Origin: Stomorhina lunata
Taxonomy: Eukaryota; Arthropoda; Insecta; Diptera; Rhiniidae
Assembly: GCA_933228675.1 (NCBI GenBank)
Contig: OW121743.1
Location: 86,289,413 to 86,353,412, forward strand
Reading direction: 5' to 3'
Length of the DNA stretch: 64,000 nt
The notes under the pieces are model-generated. The model saw only the letters and a list, made by a program, of their open reading frames with translations, was not told the DNA's origin and ran no database searches. Positions 10,290-20,609 of this stretch are shown here, piece after piece. Every line of letters begins with the position of its first letter. The first letter of the stretch is position 1. The position numbers were made by a program, and so were the translations under genes.

Positions 10290-10395
10290 AAGTGACGTTT
10301 TTTCCAATTGAATGCTTTCTTTAATGATCGTGATATTTACGAAAATTAGAAAAAGTCTTCGGCTTCTGGTGTTATGGGCTGCCTATGTCTGATGT
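10290..10395 (+). repeat. Repeat R2 fragment, copy 1
   Basis: 'ttaatgatcgtgatatttacgaaaatta...tcggcttctggtgttatgggctgcct' matches 16665-16755 and, inverted, 41465-41590. In all three places it lies beside SatA satellite, suggesting one composite element. Confidence 0.6.
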
Positions 10396-10399
10396 TATA

Positions 10400-11220
10400 T
10401 TAAAACAACCTTTTCTCTATCACTTCTAATGACCATAGAATGTTCTGTAGCTTTGGAGACGATTATTCGTTGTAAAACTATTGGGTATGTTTCACTGTAT
10501 ATTAAAAGAAAACATAATTTTTGTGTTCACTGAAGCATATTTTTAAACTCAAGTTTCAATGACTAGCAATATGCCTTAAAACAAGTAGTAGCATTTCTTG
10601 AATTTAGTCCATTAATGGCCTATTTGGTTTGTTATATTTAAACTGAATTACAGTAGATAAATATTTAAGACCACAAAATCAGTAAAGATGTTTCCTTTGT
10701 GTTGGACATAGGTCATTAACTGTTTGACTTTTGCATTTTCACGAAATCAAAATTTTAATAGATTTTGGACAAGGGTTCCAATTAATCCATACTTGTGTCT
10801 TTGCTGACAGAAGCATAGATACATATTATCCAGATAGTTACGTTAGTCTTTAAGAAAGTTTTTTATCCAAACGGATAGAATGAATACATCATTTGTATAC
10901 CTGTACCCTTTGAATTGCATTTAGCTGTAGGTTTCAGAGTAGACACAAATGCCTCACTGGCTTTATGTTAAAATTACATAAAAACATTTAAATTAAAAAA
11001 TAAGGCAGTATCTAAAGGAAAGCGAACAAAAAATAGTATCCTTGTTTCTAGTTTACTTAAAAAAGGACCATATGTTATATAACATCTACATAAGCACTAG
11101 TTTGAAATTGATGCTCTTAAGAAATTTTTAGACATATCTTCTTATAGTATTTTTTGGTAATTATTTGATCTTTATGAAAAATTTGATTAACTATTTTTAA
11201 CCTATAACTATTTGTGCCCT
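10400..11220. other. AT-rich sequence without recognised feature
   Basis: No repeat partner, RNA or exon recognised in this stretch. Confidence 0.45.
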
Positions 11221-11289
11221 ACGTATTACCCTTTGGGTCAATATGACCCAACAATGAAATATTAAAAAAATTTCATACTTAATATAGGA

Positions 11290-12676
11290 TTTTTTTTTTT
11301 AATTTAGGAGCAGCATTTAGGGGATGACCCCTACTTATGCAATGCATTTTGTTGGAAGAAGGAAAATAGGTTATGGGAGGGAGAATAGATGGAGTAGTGT
11401 TTGTGGCTTTGAATTTCTGCGGGGAGTGAATTCCACATACGAACTATACGGCTGAAGAATGAATTTAATGTAGCGTGTTCATCGGTCTAACAGAATGACC
11501 TGTATTGCGTAAACAAGTACGAGTTTCGGGACCGAGTTCTCTGATTTCGGTAGAGCATATTGCAAAGTATTAACAATAGAACAGTGTGATACAACTCAAA
11601 TTACGACGGGGCTCCTATAAATCAATAGATCTGGATGCCCCACTATCCTGATGAACACTTTCGCAATTTCCTGCACTCGGTCGAGAAGCTGCAAAATAGA
11701 CTTTGGAGCTCCGGTCCATATATGATGTGGTGTAAGTAGTAAGGAGATCAGATGGAGTGAAGTATCTTTTGCACCGTTTTAGAAAACCGAGGCACTTGAA
11801 TGCTTCTTTCGACACTTGAAAGATGTACTTTGTCGAAAGGACATCACATTAAATTCTCATGCCCAGAACATCAACAGCATCTGGTTCCTCAATAAGTACA
11901 CCACCCATTAATACAGATGAAGGAACATGGTTTGCCGCACGTTTATGCATAAGCATACAACATCTATTCGCACGACAACATTATGAAATTGTTTCTAAGT
12001 CTTGGTTTTATGATTAATTCTTGTTTTGTCTCATAGCACCAGACTCAAGAGGGCTTGGCCTACGATTGAATGAATACGAATTGCAAATATTACTTTCATC
12101 TGCAAAAGAGAAGACATGATTGAAAGTTTGGTGTAGAAGGTCATTTATTAAGATAACAAATAGAGTTGGAGAAAGAACAGAGTTTGCGGTACACCCGGGG
12201 CCAAATTACCGCATTCAATATCGATCGAAAACTCAGACTTTTAAGCGAATATTGTGAAGTATACTTCACGGATGTTCAAAGTTACTTAGATGCAAAAAGT
12301 TTCTTGAAATTTGGTATCCATTTTGATTCGTTTTTAAAAATATATATTGTTCAATTAAAACTATTTTGCTATTGTTCATCTTTTGGCAAATAACTGCAAA
12401 AAATATAATAAACTGTGCATCTTTTAAACAATTTTGATTATCCTTAAATGTTTTTGAAAATATCTAAGATTTCGATCGATATCGAATGCCGTAATTTGGC
12501 CCTGAATTAATCTTGAACTCTATTGAAGAGAACCCATCTATAACAACTCGTATAGAGCGATCTCTAAGGAAGCTCGATATAAACCGATAGAAGTTATTAC
12601 CAACACCAATGGCAATAAGCTTTGATAGAAGTGCTCCGTGCCACACTATATCAAACGCCTTGGAAATATTCTTATA
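11290..12676 (-). pseudogene. Dead jockey/CR1-like LINE reverse transcriptase, 5'-truncated
   Basis: On the minus strand, beginning at about 12676, the frame reads ISKAFDIVWHGALLSKL, then FLRDRSIRVVIDG (RT motif A and following), then after a 306-bp MITE SVLSPTLFVILINDLL and FSFADES, i.e. RT motifs B and C with FADE in place of the usual FADD. Further on are VLIEEPDAVDVLGM, AFKCLGFLKRCKRYFTPSDL and, in another frame, FFSRIVRMWNSLP, the typical C-terminal region of this group. An A-rich tail (T-run at about 11289-11301 on the plus strand) closes the 3' end. Several stops, frameshifts and the motif C change show it is inactive. It is a partial element: the endonuclease and N-terminal RT are missing. 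Family assignment is from motif recognition only. Confidence 0.8.
12197..12502. mobile_element. MITE family G, copy a
   Basis: Starts GGGGCCAAATTACCGCATTC and ends with its near inverse, with further ATATCGATCGA palindromic sequence inside each end. It cuts the LINE exactly between the codons for SG and VPQ: joining the flanks restores a continuous reading of the conserved motif, so this is a clean insertion. Three more copies are in the window (22529, 44931, 53027). Length 306 bp, non-coding; the superfamily is not recognised. Confidence 0.8.
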
Positions 12677-12899
12677 TCATTATAGTTATATCATTTAAAA
12701 ACGTTATATGTGAACAGCCCATGAATGGAAAAATATTCAATGAAAGCGATTATATTGATTATTTGACTGAACAAATTATTGATAGATGATTCTTAATAAA
12801 AGTGAACTCGATCAATTATGTTCAATAGGAAAAAAATTAGAAAGTAATATTAAGCTTTAAATAACGCTTGTTGGTTCATATTGAGCCAAAGGGTATTAA

Positions 12900-14390
12900 A
12901 TGTGTGTAAATCGTGTTTTGAAATATGGAGGTGGGAGGAAAAATTATAATTTTATTATTTTCTTTTAAAAACATGTTTTTTGTCCCTGTAATGGATAAAT
13001 TAAAGTTTCACGTTCATTTCTAATTATTTAATGGAAAAATTTTGCGTATAAAAAACAAAATTGGGTCAAATTGACCTGTGGAGTGTAAGCTACGGAGATC
13101 TTAAAATATTTCGTAGAATAAATTTTACGGAAACTTGTTTTTCTTTATTACTAAATGCATAAATAAAATGTAGTAGCAATATTTTGTATTGTATACCTAA
13201 GTGCTGAGAAATGGCAATTTAATCCCAAACAACATTTGATTATTCTCTATGTTTAAGTTGCACGAAATATCTTAGTAACATTAATGCAAGGAGCTATAAC
13301 AACACGCAACAACGAAAAACCGTTAAAATATGTACTTATTTTTCAGGATTAATCATGAAAAAGGAAACTGTTTTAAACGAAAAAGGTAAATGTAAGCATT
13401 TGAATTTAAGTGAAACTTAGTAAAATGCACTAGCCCAATAGGTAATTGTGGTTAATTAAATACTGTATATCTTCTTAAACCTATTTTTTTTTTAGTTATT
13501 TAAATTTTCAATTTACATTTCAATATTTCAGTATAAATTTCAAGGCTTATGTATTGTCAAAAAGTGAAATTTACTTTTATTTTCAATTTAGTACTTTTTA
13601 AAGCATTTATTCTTTGTATGATTTTCATTTAATTTCCTTGAATATAGGTCATCTCATCACTCTTTACTATGACTATGGTTTAACAATATAATGTCAATGA
13701 TGCATATTTTTGTTTTCATATTTTTACTTTTACTTTTTTTTTTTTGCAAATCTTTTAGTATAAAAACAATATATGAAATTTCTCTGCTCTTTGAGATTAA
13801 AACATTTTTTTATTTTACTGACAAAAGCATTTTACACTTCAAATACTACAAAGAATATTTTGGTTTTTTAACCTTTTTTAGTAAGCGAAAGTGTTTTTTT
13901 TATTATCGCAAAATTTTTTTTCATTCATTTTATTTCTCAACAAAAAATAAAAAGTATCATCTACAAAATTAAAATGTATGTAGATTAAATATTTTAATTT
14001 TAGCTTTAAGACAAAATTACCGCTAGCTGTCGTTCAGCTGAAGCATCTTCAAAACAACTGAAATTTTGGAAAAAAAATTGAAATGTTCAGATTTACATTT
14101 ATCCATAAGGTCGCAATAGTTTTATTCATCACAACTCAAATATTATTGTGTTTGTGTTTTGCGAAATTTTTTTTGAACAAAAATGCTTAAAAAGTTAACA
14201 TTCTGAGAAAAAAAAAAAAGAAAAACAAGTAAAAAGAGTAATAAACGATAAAACTTATGTAAAAATAACATAAAAAGAGAATAAAAAATATTATGACAAG
14301 AGACTGTTAATGAAAAGAACACAGACATATCAGGAAACGGAAACTCTGTTGTGATATAAAGAGAGTAGGCAAAAAACATTCGCTTGCTGT
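12900..14390. other. AT-rich sequence, mostly unassigned
   Basis: Nothing coding is recognised. 'ttgggtcaaattgacc' at about 13066 resembles the end of the TIR element upstream (GGGTCAATATGACC) and may be an internal or solo end. The 13691-13972 frame is low-complexity AT sequence. Confidence 0.4.
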
Positions 14391-14421
14391 TAGTATATTT
14401 TAATTGCGGCTTTTATGTGTG

Positions 14422-14660
<239 letters not shown>

Positions 14661-15079
14661 ATATATTTATAATGAATTGTATTTGATAGTAGAGGTTAAA
14701 TATTTACTTAATTACTAGAGGTCTTGTTATTAATAATAATAAAATCTATAAAAGTAGATTTTAAGTTAATCTTCCTTCTTTTATTCTATTGTAAGTACTA
14801 AAAGTAATAAAAAAGCAATACTTAGTCTAATATTTTTGTACTCTGCACCACCACATGTTTGTGCTTACGTATGTCTCTCATAGATATATTTTTTTATTTC
14901 CACTAAAATTTGTAATGAATGAGCGGTTAGTAATTTTAAAGCAATTTTGATGAAATTTTAAAAACGCATCCCCGTAAACTGATTACCTCGTAAGCCGAGG
15001 TAATATTTTTATATAATTTATTTTTTAATATAGGTATTTTTTCAATGTGTAGTTCTAAAGTTTAAAAAAATAAGTTTTC

Positions 15080-15189
15080 TACTCATATTTTTATTAAAAA
15101 TTTTACTATAGAAATTTTTTTAATTGAAAATGTTTCTATATTTTTTTATCAAAAATTTTTCTATAAAAAATTTTTTAAAAAGTTTTACT
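15080..15189. repeat. SatA satellite fragment
   Basis: 'ttttactatagaaattttt', 'tttttatcaaaaatttttctat' units as at 7.6-10.2 kb, ending where a Penelope-like fragment begins. Confidence 0.8.
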
Positions 15190-15291
15190 GTAGTGTATTG
15201 CACTAAGAATCCCAATTTATTGCAATTGCTTATTATTGTAATAAATAGTTTTTCAGTAAAACCAAAAAATGTTGGTGGGGAAACCTTTCCT
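15190..15291 (-). mobile_element. Penelope-like terminal repeat fragment ending at the ribozyme site
   Basis: Inverse of the 42557-42660 sequence ('ggaaaggtttccccaccaac', 'attgggattcttagtgcaatac'). In element sense the homology starts at AGGAAAGG, one base inside the predicted 5' end of the hammerhead cleavage product (GAGGAAAGG). Upstream of that is satellite sequence. Confidence 0.65.
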
Positions 15292-15662
15292 TGATGAGTC
15301 AAAAATTTTTTTATCAAATATTTTTCTATAAAAAATTTTTTCATCAAAAATTTTTCTATAGAAAATTTTCTTATCAAAATTTTTCCATAGAAAAATTTCA
15401 TATCAAAAATTTTTCGATAAAAAAATTTTTGTATGTTTTTTATCAAAATTTTTTTTATAGAACATTTTTTTATCAAAAATTTTCTGTAGACAATTTTTTC
15501 ATCAAAAATTTTCTATTTAAAATTTTTGTACAAAAATTTTTTATCAAACATTTTTAAATAGAGATTTTGCTATAAAATATTTTCTTATCAAAATGTTTCC
15601 ATAGATAAAAAAATTTTTGTATATGTTTTTTATCAAAATTTTTTTTATACAAAATTTTTTTT
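15292..15662. repeat. SatA satellite block
   Basis: Tandem of 'ttttttatcaaaaatttttctatagaaaa'-type units between two Penelope-like fragments. Reading frames on both strands are satellite translation. Confidence 0.85.
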
Positions 15663-15835
15663 GTTCAAAAAGAAGAGTATTTGCATTTGATCCCTAATCT
15701 GTTACATTTATTTATTAATGTAACAGACCAATTTATTGATAAAAAGCCAAAAAATGTTTGCGGAGAAACCAAAGTCCTCGACGGAGGATTATCCCCAATT
15801 TAGACAGATCGAAAACCTCGCATTATTACTAAATG
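15663..15835 (-). mobile_element. Penelope-like terminal unit with ribozyme core deleted
   Basis: Minus-strand copy of the unit at 15836-16392. Where other copies carry the hammerhead, this one reads (in element sense) ...AATCCTCC directly joined to GTCGAGGA, so about 31 bases (the CUGAUGA core, helix II and GAAA) are gone while both helix I strands remain. Head-to-head with the next unit. Confidence 0.7.
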
Positions 15836-16392
15836 TAACAGATTAGGAATCAAATGCTAATACTCTTCTTTTTGAATAATATTTACATCCCGACTATTTT
15901 GTTATTTTTTGATAAAACTGCATGCATTCAGCTTATTTTTAAAATAAACTTGTTTATTTTAAAACATCTTACGCCCCCCTTCTTCACAGCATCTGCATAT
16001 AGTAGCCGACGGCTGTATCAAGAATGTGGGAAGTGAAGGTAGATGAAAACTGAAAAATGTTTGTTTTTGTTCAGTTGATGATCTACGCTTTTACTTATGG
16101 TTTATGAACATAATTCTGAAAAGCTGTGTTTGTAAATATAGTAATAATGCGAGGTTTTCGATCTGTCTAAATTGGGGATAATCCTCCTGAAGAGATGGCT
16201 TAACCAACCATCGAAACGCGTCGAGGAATTTGGTTTCTCCGCAAACATTTTTTGGCTTTTTATCAATAAATTGGTCTGTTACATTTATAAATAAATGTAA
16301 CAGATTAGGGATCAAATGCGAATACTCTCTTTTTGAATAATATTTACATCCCGACTATTTTGTTATTTTTTGATAAAACTGCATGCATTCAA
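15836..16392 (+). mobile_element. Penelope-like unit, partial direct dimer with hammerhead
   Basis: The stretch from TAACAGATTAGG (15836) through 'tttttgataaaactgcatgcattcag' recurs at 16298-16392, 462 bp downstream and in the same orientation, flanking the ribozyme motif (16182-16227). This tandem arrangement is like the pseudo-LTRs of Penelope-like elements. No reverse transcriptase or GIY-YIG domain is present, so this is a terminal-repeat-only copy. Assignment to Penelope-like elements rests on the hammerhead sequence type and this layout. Confidence 0.65.
16182..16227 (+). ncRNA. Hammerhead ribozyme motif, mutated core
   Basis: Helix I TCCTC/GAGGA, helix II GATGG/CCATC with a TTAACCA-type loop, GAAA, and the minimal helix III C-GC-G before UC. 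The first core box reads CTGAAGA in place of CTGATGA, a change in an essential core position, so it is probably inactive. Confidence 0.75.
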
Positions 16393-16550
16393 CATTTTTT
16401 TATCAAAAATTTTCTATAGAAAATTTTTTCATCAAAAATTTTCTATTTAAAATTTTTGTACAAAAATTTTTTATCAAAAATTTTTCTATAGAAAATTTTT
16501 TTATCAAACATTTTTCTTTAGAAGATTTGAAAATTTTTTCAAGCCATATA
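16393..16550. repeat. SatA satellite fragment
   Basis: 'tttttatcaaaaattttctatagaaaatttttt' units directly following 'gataaaactgcatgcattcaac' of the Penelope-like unit; the junction looks like a graded transition. Confidence 0.8.
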
Positions 16551-16760
16551 TTTTTTTGCTATACATTTTATTTTGATTTGTTTTTTGCCTATTTTCTTTT
16601 TGTCTTTTCTTTAACAAAGCGGCACCAACCAACTCTGTTAACATCCAAATTCTAACTGAATGATTTTAATACTCATTTTCATGAGTTTTATTAATGATCG
16701 TGGTATTTATGAAAATTAAAAAAAATCATCGGCTACTGGTGGAATGGGCTGTCTACTCCT
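16550..16760 (+). repeat. Repeat R2, copy 2
   Basis: Matches the inverse of 41465-41645: 'ttgatttgttttttgcctat', 'gtcttttctttaacaaagcg', 'gcaccaaccaac', 'aatgatcgtggtatttatga', 'ctggtgga'. Lies directly after SatA. Possibly the body of the same element as the satellite and hammerhead unit. Confidence 0.65.
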
Positions 16761-16769
16761 GTTGATAAC

Positions 16770-17108
16770 CAAAAAACTGAAAAAATTTCAATAAATTTTA
16801 CTGATCCCTAAACAAATTTTTCACTATTCAGTAAATTTTACTAATTACTGAAGAAATCAGTATTCAGTAAATTTTACTGATTACTGGAAAAAAAGTCAAG
16901 AATCAATAAATTTTACTGCACAATAAAATTAGTATAAGTAATCAGTGAAATTTACTGATTCATGATTTTTTTTCTAGTAAACAGTAAAATTGGCAGTTAT
17001 CGCTAAAATTTACTAAATAAAGAATTATTTTTCAGTGATCAATAAAATGTACTGAATACTAAATTTTTTTAAAGTTATCAGTAAAATTTAAATTTTTTCC
17101 AGTCATCA
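16770..17108. repeat. Short palindromic tandem repeat (CAGTAAATTTTACTG)
   Basis: About ten diverged occurrences of 'cagtaaattttactgattactg' or its inverse, spaced roughly 30-45 bp, in mixed orientation because the motif is nearly self-complementary. A local minisatellite not related to SatA. Confidence 0.75.
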
Positions 17109-18147
17109 GTAAAAACAGGTAAGAAAGTGCTATAGTCGGTCAAGCCCTACGGTCAAAGGTGTTATTTTTCCTGTATAAAAACAAATATTTGCTTAATTTT
17201 GCCATCATACAAACATTTTCTCAAAACTTATATATTTAAGTTGTTTCCGTCATTTGGACTTATATGAGAGCTAGGGTGAAATGTGGACGGACTATTTCGA
17301 AATTTGGGAAATTGATTACGTTTGTTACAAAATTATGTATGCAAAAAATAAACTTAAAATTCTCATTATCTTTAGACGAGCGTTTTAGTAATTTTTGTCT
17401 CATTTAGTGAGTTTTTAAAGAAAAGTTTGTACGGGAGCTATGGTCAAATGTGAACCGAAATTTGGTACAGTGATTTTAGTTTATATAAGCAGTGTTTGAT
17501 TTTAGTTTCATGAAAAAATATTCCATAAATAATGGACCGATTTAAAAAAAATGATCTATGCCAAATTTCATAAAATTATCTTTAGAATTGCGACCTGTAG
17601 TTTGATTACAAGGTTTACATCATTATCTTCGGATTTACGAGCGTTTTAGTGAATTTTGTCCCATTTAGTGCGTTTTGAGAAAAGAGTTTGTATGGGAGCT
17701 ATGGTCAAATATGGACTGATTTCAACGAAATTTGGCACAGTGATTTATGTTTACATAAGCAGTATTTCTTTTAAATTTAATGAAATATTGATTTTTATTG
17801 CCAACATGTCAATCCCGGGAATTGTGACCTAGGTACCATAAATAATTGACCGATTTTGACCAATTTCAATAGCATGGTCCGATTATCAAAAAAATGATCT
17901 GTGCCAAATTTCATCAAATTATCTTTAGAATTGCGACCTGTAGTTTGATTACAAGGTTTACATGGGGATCCAGCCAGCCAGCCAGCCAGACGGACGGACG
18001 AACGGACATCGCTAAATCGACTCAGAAAGTGATGCTAAGCCTATGGGTATACTAAAAGGTGGGTCTAAGACAAATATTTCCATGCATTACATACATCAGC
18101 ACAAACTTATATTACCCTTTCTACCTGTGGTGGTGAAGGGTATAAAA
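17109..18147 (+). mobile_element. DINE-like (Helentron-associated) nonautonomous element, copy 1
   Basis: Starts 'aagtgctatagtcggtcaag', contains repeated modules 'tatgggagctatggtcaaat' (about 17430 and 17690) and 'gatctgtgccaaatttcat', a GACGGACG/CCAGCCAG microsatellite (about 17972-18003), 'catcgctaaatcgactcaga', and ends with a TACCCTT...AAGGGTA hairpin (18113-18142). This architecture (tandem modules, microsatellite, terminal hairpin) is characteristic of DINE-1/HINE-type elements in flies. A shorter copy is at 51210-51655. Confidence 0.65.
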
Positions 18148-18185
18148 ATACACCTGTTGTGTGGTAGATGACTAAATTTACTTAC

Positions 18186-18441
18186 AGGCAGATTTTTCTT
18201 AACTTCTCGGCCAAGGTGTTTGAGTTTATGGTGAACAAGGCAATGTTCAGTAAGAGTTCCGGACCCAAAGAAATTTCTCGTGTGGCAAGGTATTTGTAGT
18301 TGTGGCTAAACAAGCCAAGCATGTGTGCCGTGAGGTACGATAAATACAGGAATTTATGCAACGGAGTACGTACGGAGACAGCACCGAGTACCGACATATT
18401 TTTGGCCCAATTTGGCATCATGCGGTTATAGATAAAAGGCA
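18186..18441 (-). CDS. Candidate internal exon of a host gene
   Basis: An 84-codon open stretch on the minus strand, clearly richer in G+C and in ordinary codons than anything around it. Its 3' side ends ...ATCTGCCT followed by GTAAGTAA, a consensus splice donor (GT at 18185-18184). Its 5' side follows ...TTCAAATTAAG, a usable but weakly pyrimidine-rich acceptor; an in-frame TAA lies just inside the presumed intron, so the frame is open only between the splice sites. There is no initiating ATG at the start (the frame opens at GTG). The peptide includes NWAKNMSVLGAVSVRTPL, HKFLYLSYLTAHMLGLFSH and LATREISLGPELLLNIALF, with hydrophobic stretches compatible with membrane segments. I do not recognise the protein. 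It is not related to any repeat in the window. Alternatives are a processed fragment or chance, which I think less likely. Confidence 0.55.
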
Positions 18442-18449
18442 CTTAATTT

Positions 18450-20200
18450 GAACAATAAAGGTATTTCTATTACACAAGAGGCAAATTATCTATTCAGAAA
18501 TTCGGCTTGTAGATAACTACTAGGCTCTTGTTAAAAAGTGATTGAAGAAGACAAGAAAGTTATCCTATAAAATGTCCAATTTTAAGCGTAGGTAGATCAG
18601 ATCCTCAGAGAAATGTGGCAGAAGTAACTGTGACATGTTACAAAAGGACTTCCGAAAACGAGCAGATATTTTTATGAATACCTAATAATAAATCAACATT
18701 TTAATGTTAAAAGAAATTGTACAAAATGAGAATAAATTGGCGTATTTTGAATAGTTTTGAGTTTGAGTTTTATTTAAAAAAATTAAACTACAAATTTCAT
18801 CAGAAATAACCTTTACTTGAGCACTAACTGAAGACACACGCAACACATATATGACAGATATTAAGTTTCATAAAAAAAAATTTCGCCAGCAAAGCCCTGT
18901 AGAATTATGACTTTCATGTTAGCACAAATGACACTGCGATATACGTTTAGGAAATAAATAGCACATCCTGATAACCAAACCATAAAAAGGAGTTTAATTT
19001 TCAATTAAAATTATATTTCATAGTGGCATGCAACTTTTCATATTTTATATCTGTGTATAGAAAACAATGCATACAAGCAATAGCGAAAAATAGTGGGGCA
19101 TTTATAAAATTCAGACTTATTTACACACATGTCAGTCATCGCTTTGTAATTATGATCCCGATCAGCCGTAACTTATACATATTTATTTTACGTGTGAACT
19201 TTTATACAACAAAATATTTATACGTATATTATATGGTTGCGTGTATTATTGGTGTCAAGTGCAGGATGTCAGAATATAAATTTTAAATAAAATCCATCAC
19301 AATTTAAAGCTAATTATTCTGATATTTGATGAAAACGAGAACATGCAAAGCAATATATATATATATTTCAGGGTATGAATTTGTATTTAGCTACTGATAA
19401 ACATACATACATATATAAATGGTAAATAAGAGATAATCGTAAAAAGCTTAAGAGAACACTATACAAACACTTTCATGTTTATATGTATCATAAAATGAAA
19501 CTGTATCTCTTAAAACGTGTCGTGTGAAACAAAGTAAATTTCTAAAATTTTCTTGGATGATCTGTAAACCAACAACATGAGGTTTCAATAGGATGGTTTT
19601 TCATGCCACAAGTCTTATGCATTGGATATTCTGCACGTGCGGTTTGAAGGCTTGTCAGTTGATAATGTAAACTGGCTAAAATATTAGTAGTTTTCTTAAA
19701 TCACAGATGCATGCAAATTAACCACATATGTATGAAATATTCGGATAATGTTTCAAATACATAAAATCTATGTATTTGGTGCTTAAGTAAAAAATAGTAG
19801 TTGTTTTTATAAAAAATTTAAAATTGTTCAATATATAAAAACCTATCATTTTTTTTGCATTTTCATAAAACTTTAAATATTCCAAATAAGCCTTATTTCC
19901 TAAAACTCCATTAATAAATAGTGATTTTAATAATAAGGTAAATTAATTTTAAAAACATAATTTTTACTCAAGCCATTTTCGGCATTAGGGGTTATATGGG
20001 AGGGTCAATGAGATTTACTTTTAAATTTGAAATTTTATTACGTTTTATATATAAAATTATTTGTTTAACAAACAAATGCAAAACTATTATTATCTTTAGA
20101 TTTTATAGCGCATTTGAGAGACCTATTATTTTGCTCTAGTGTTATGTTGGCATATTATACCATCCAAAAAATGCGGGTTTTGCAGGAATCGGTCTGTATT
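18450..20200. other. AT-rich sequence, mostly unassigned
   Basis: No coding or RNA feature recognised. Around 19975-20130, 'gggttatatgggagggtcaatg' and 'attattatctttagattttatagcgc' resemble degraded DINE-like modules. Confidence 0.4.
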
Positions 20201-20202
20201 AA

Positions 20203-20530
20203 AAGCTGCTAAGTTTTGAACATATGAAGTAGATCAGTGGAAGAGTCTCTGCCTAGCAGTCGGAGGGTCTGGGTTCGAGCCCCCATGTCGTCATAAAAAA
20301 AAATTGTATTTCGTTCAAAATATATTTTTTTAAATACAACAACAAAAAAGTTTTTGTTGTTGTTTTCCAATTGCTTACCCAAGTCATTACTTTTCTGCAA
20401 TTGGTAAGCACTTGCCTCCAATGACATCCCCATTTTAATGTAATGACTTAAACAGTGAATGAGTAAGTAGTTCGTGTTCAATAGTTTAGCTGTTTAACTC
20501 ATTATTTGGTAATAAAAAGTTTTGCTGGGT
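20203..20530 (+). mobile_element. tRNA-derived SINE-like element, copy 2
   Basis: Colinear with 1304-1644: A box TAGATCAGTGG (20230-20240), B box GGTTCGAGCCC (20272-20282), (CAA)n/(TTG)n, and end ...AGTTTTGCTGGGT (20530). One A-box base differs from copy 1. It lacks the left TIR-like arm seen at 336, so this unit can exist on its own. Confidence 0.7.
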
Positions 20531-20581
20531 AGTTGGAGACTTTAGGTAGGGTTCGCCGTCAAGTAAGTTTTAGGATTCCCA

Positions 20582-20603
20582 GTTTGGGAAAAAACTCCCA
20601 AAC
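20582..20603. repeat. Small perfect hairpin
   Basis: GTTTGGGA pairs with TCCCAAAC across a 6-base loop, just after the SINE copy. No terminator or tRNA context; role unknown. Confidence 0.5.
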
Positions 20604-20609
20604 AACTTT

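Larger units (their letters stand above)
11229..12893. mobile_element. 1.67 kb TIR element (CCCTTTGGGTCAATATGA ends)
   Basis: The first 26 bases from 11229 match the inverse of the last 26 at 24 positions. Both ends are flanked by TATTA (11224-11228 and 12894-12898), a likely 5-bp duplication. The CCC start resembles piggyBac-like elements, but the flanks are not TTAA. Most of the interior is a LINE fragment (11290-12676) that itself carries a MITE, so the transposon seems to have been a landing site. The superfamily is undetermined. Confidence 0.55.

Noticed and set aside
13691..13972. 93-codon hydrophobic frame
   Set aside because: Composition is that of AT-rich DNA (F, I, L, K, Y), with no homology or splice signals recognised.
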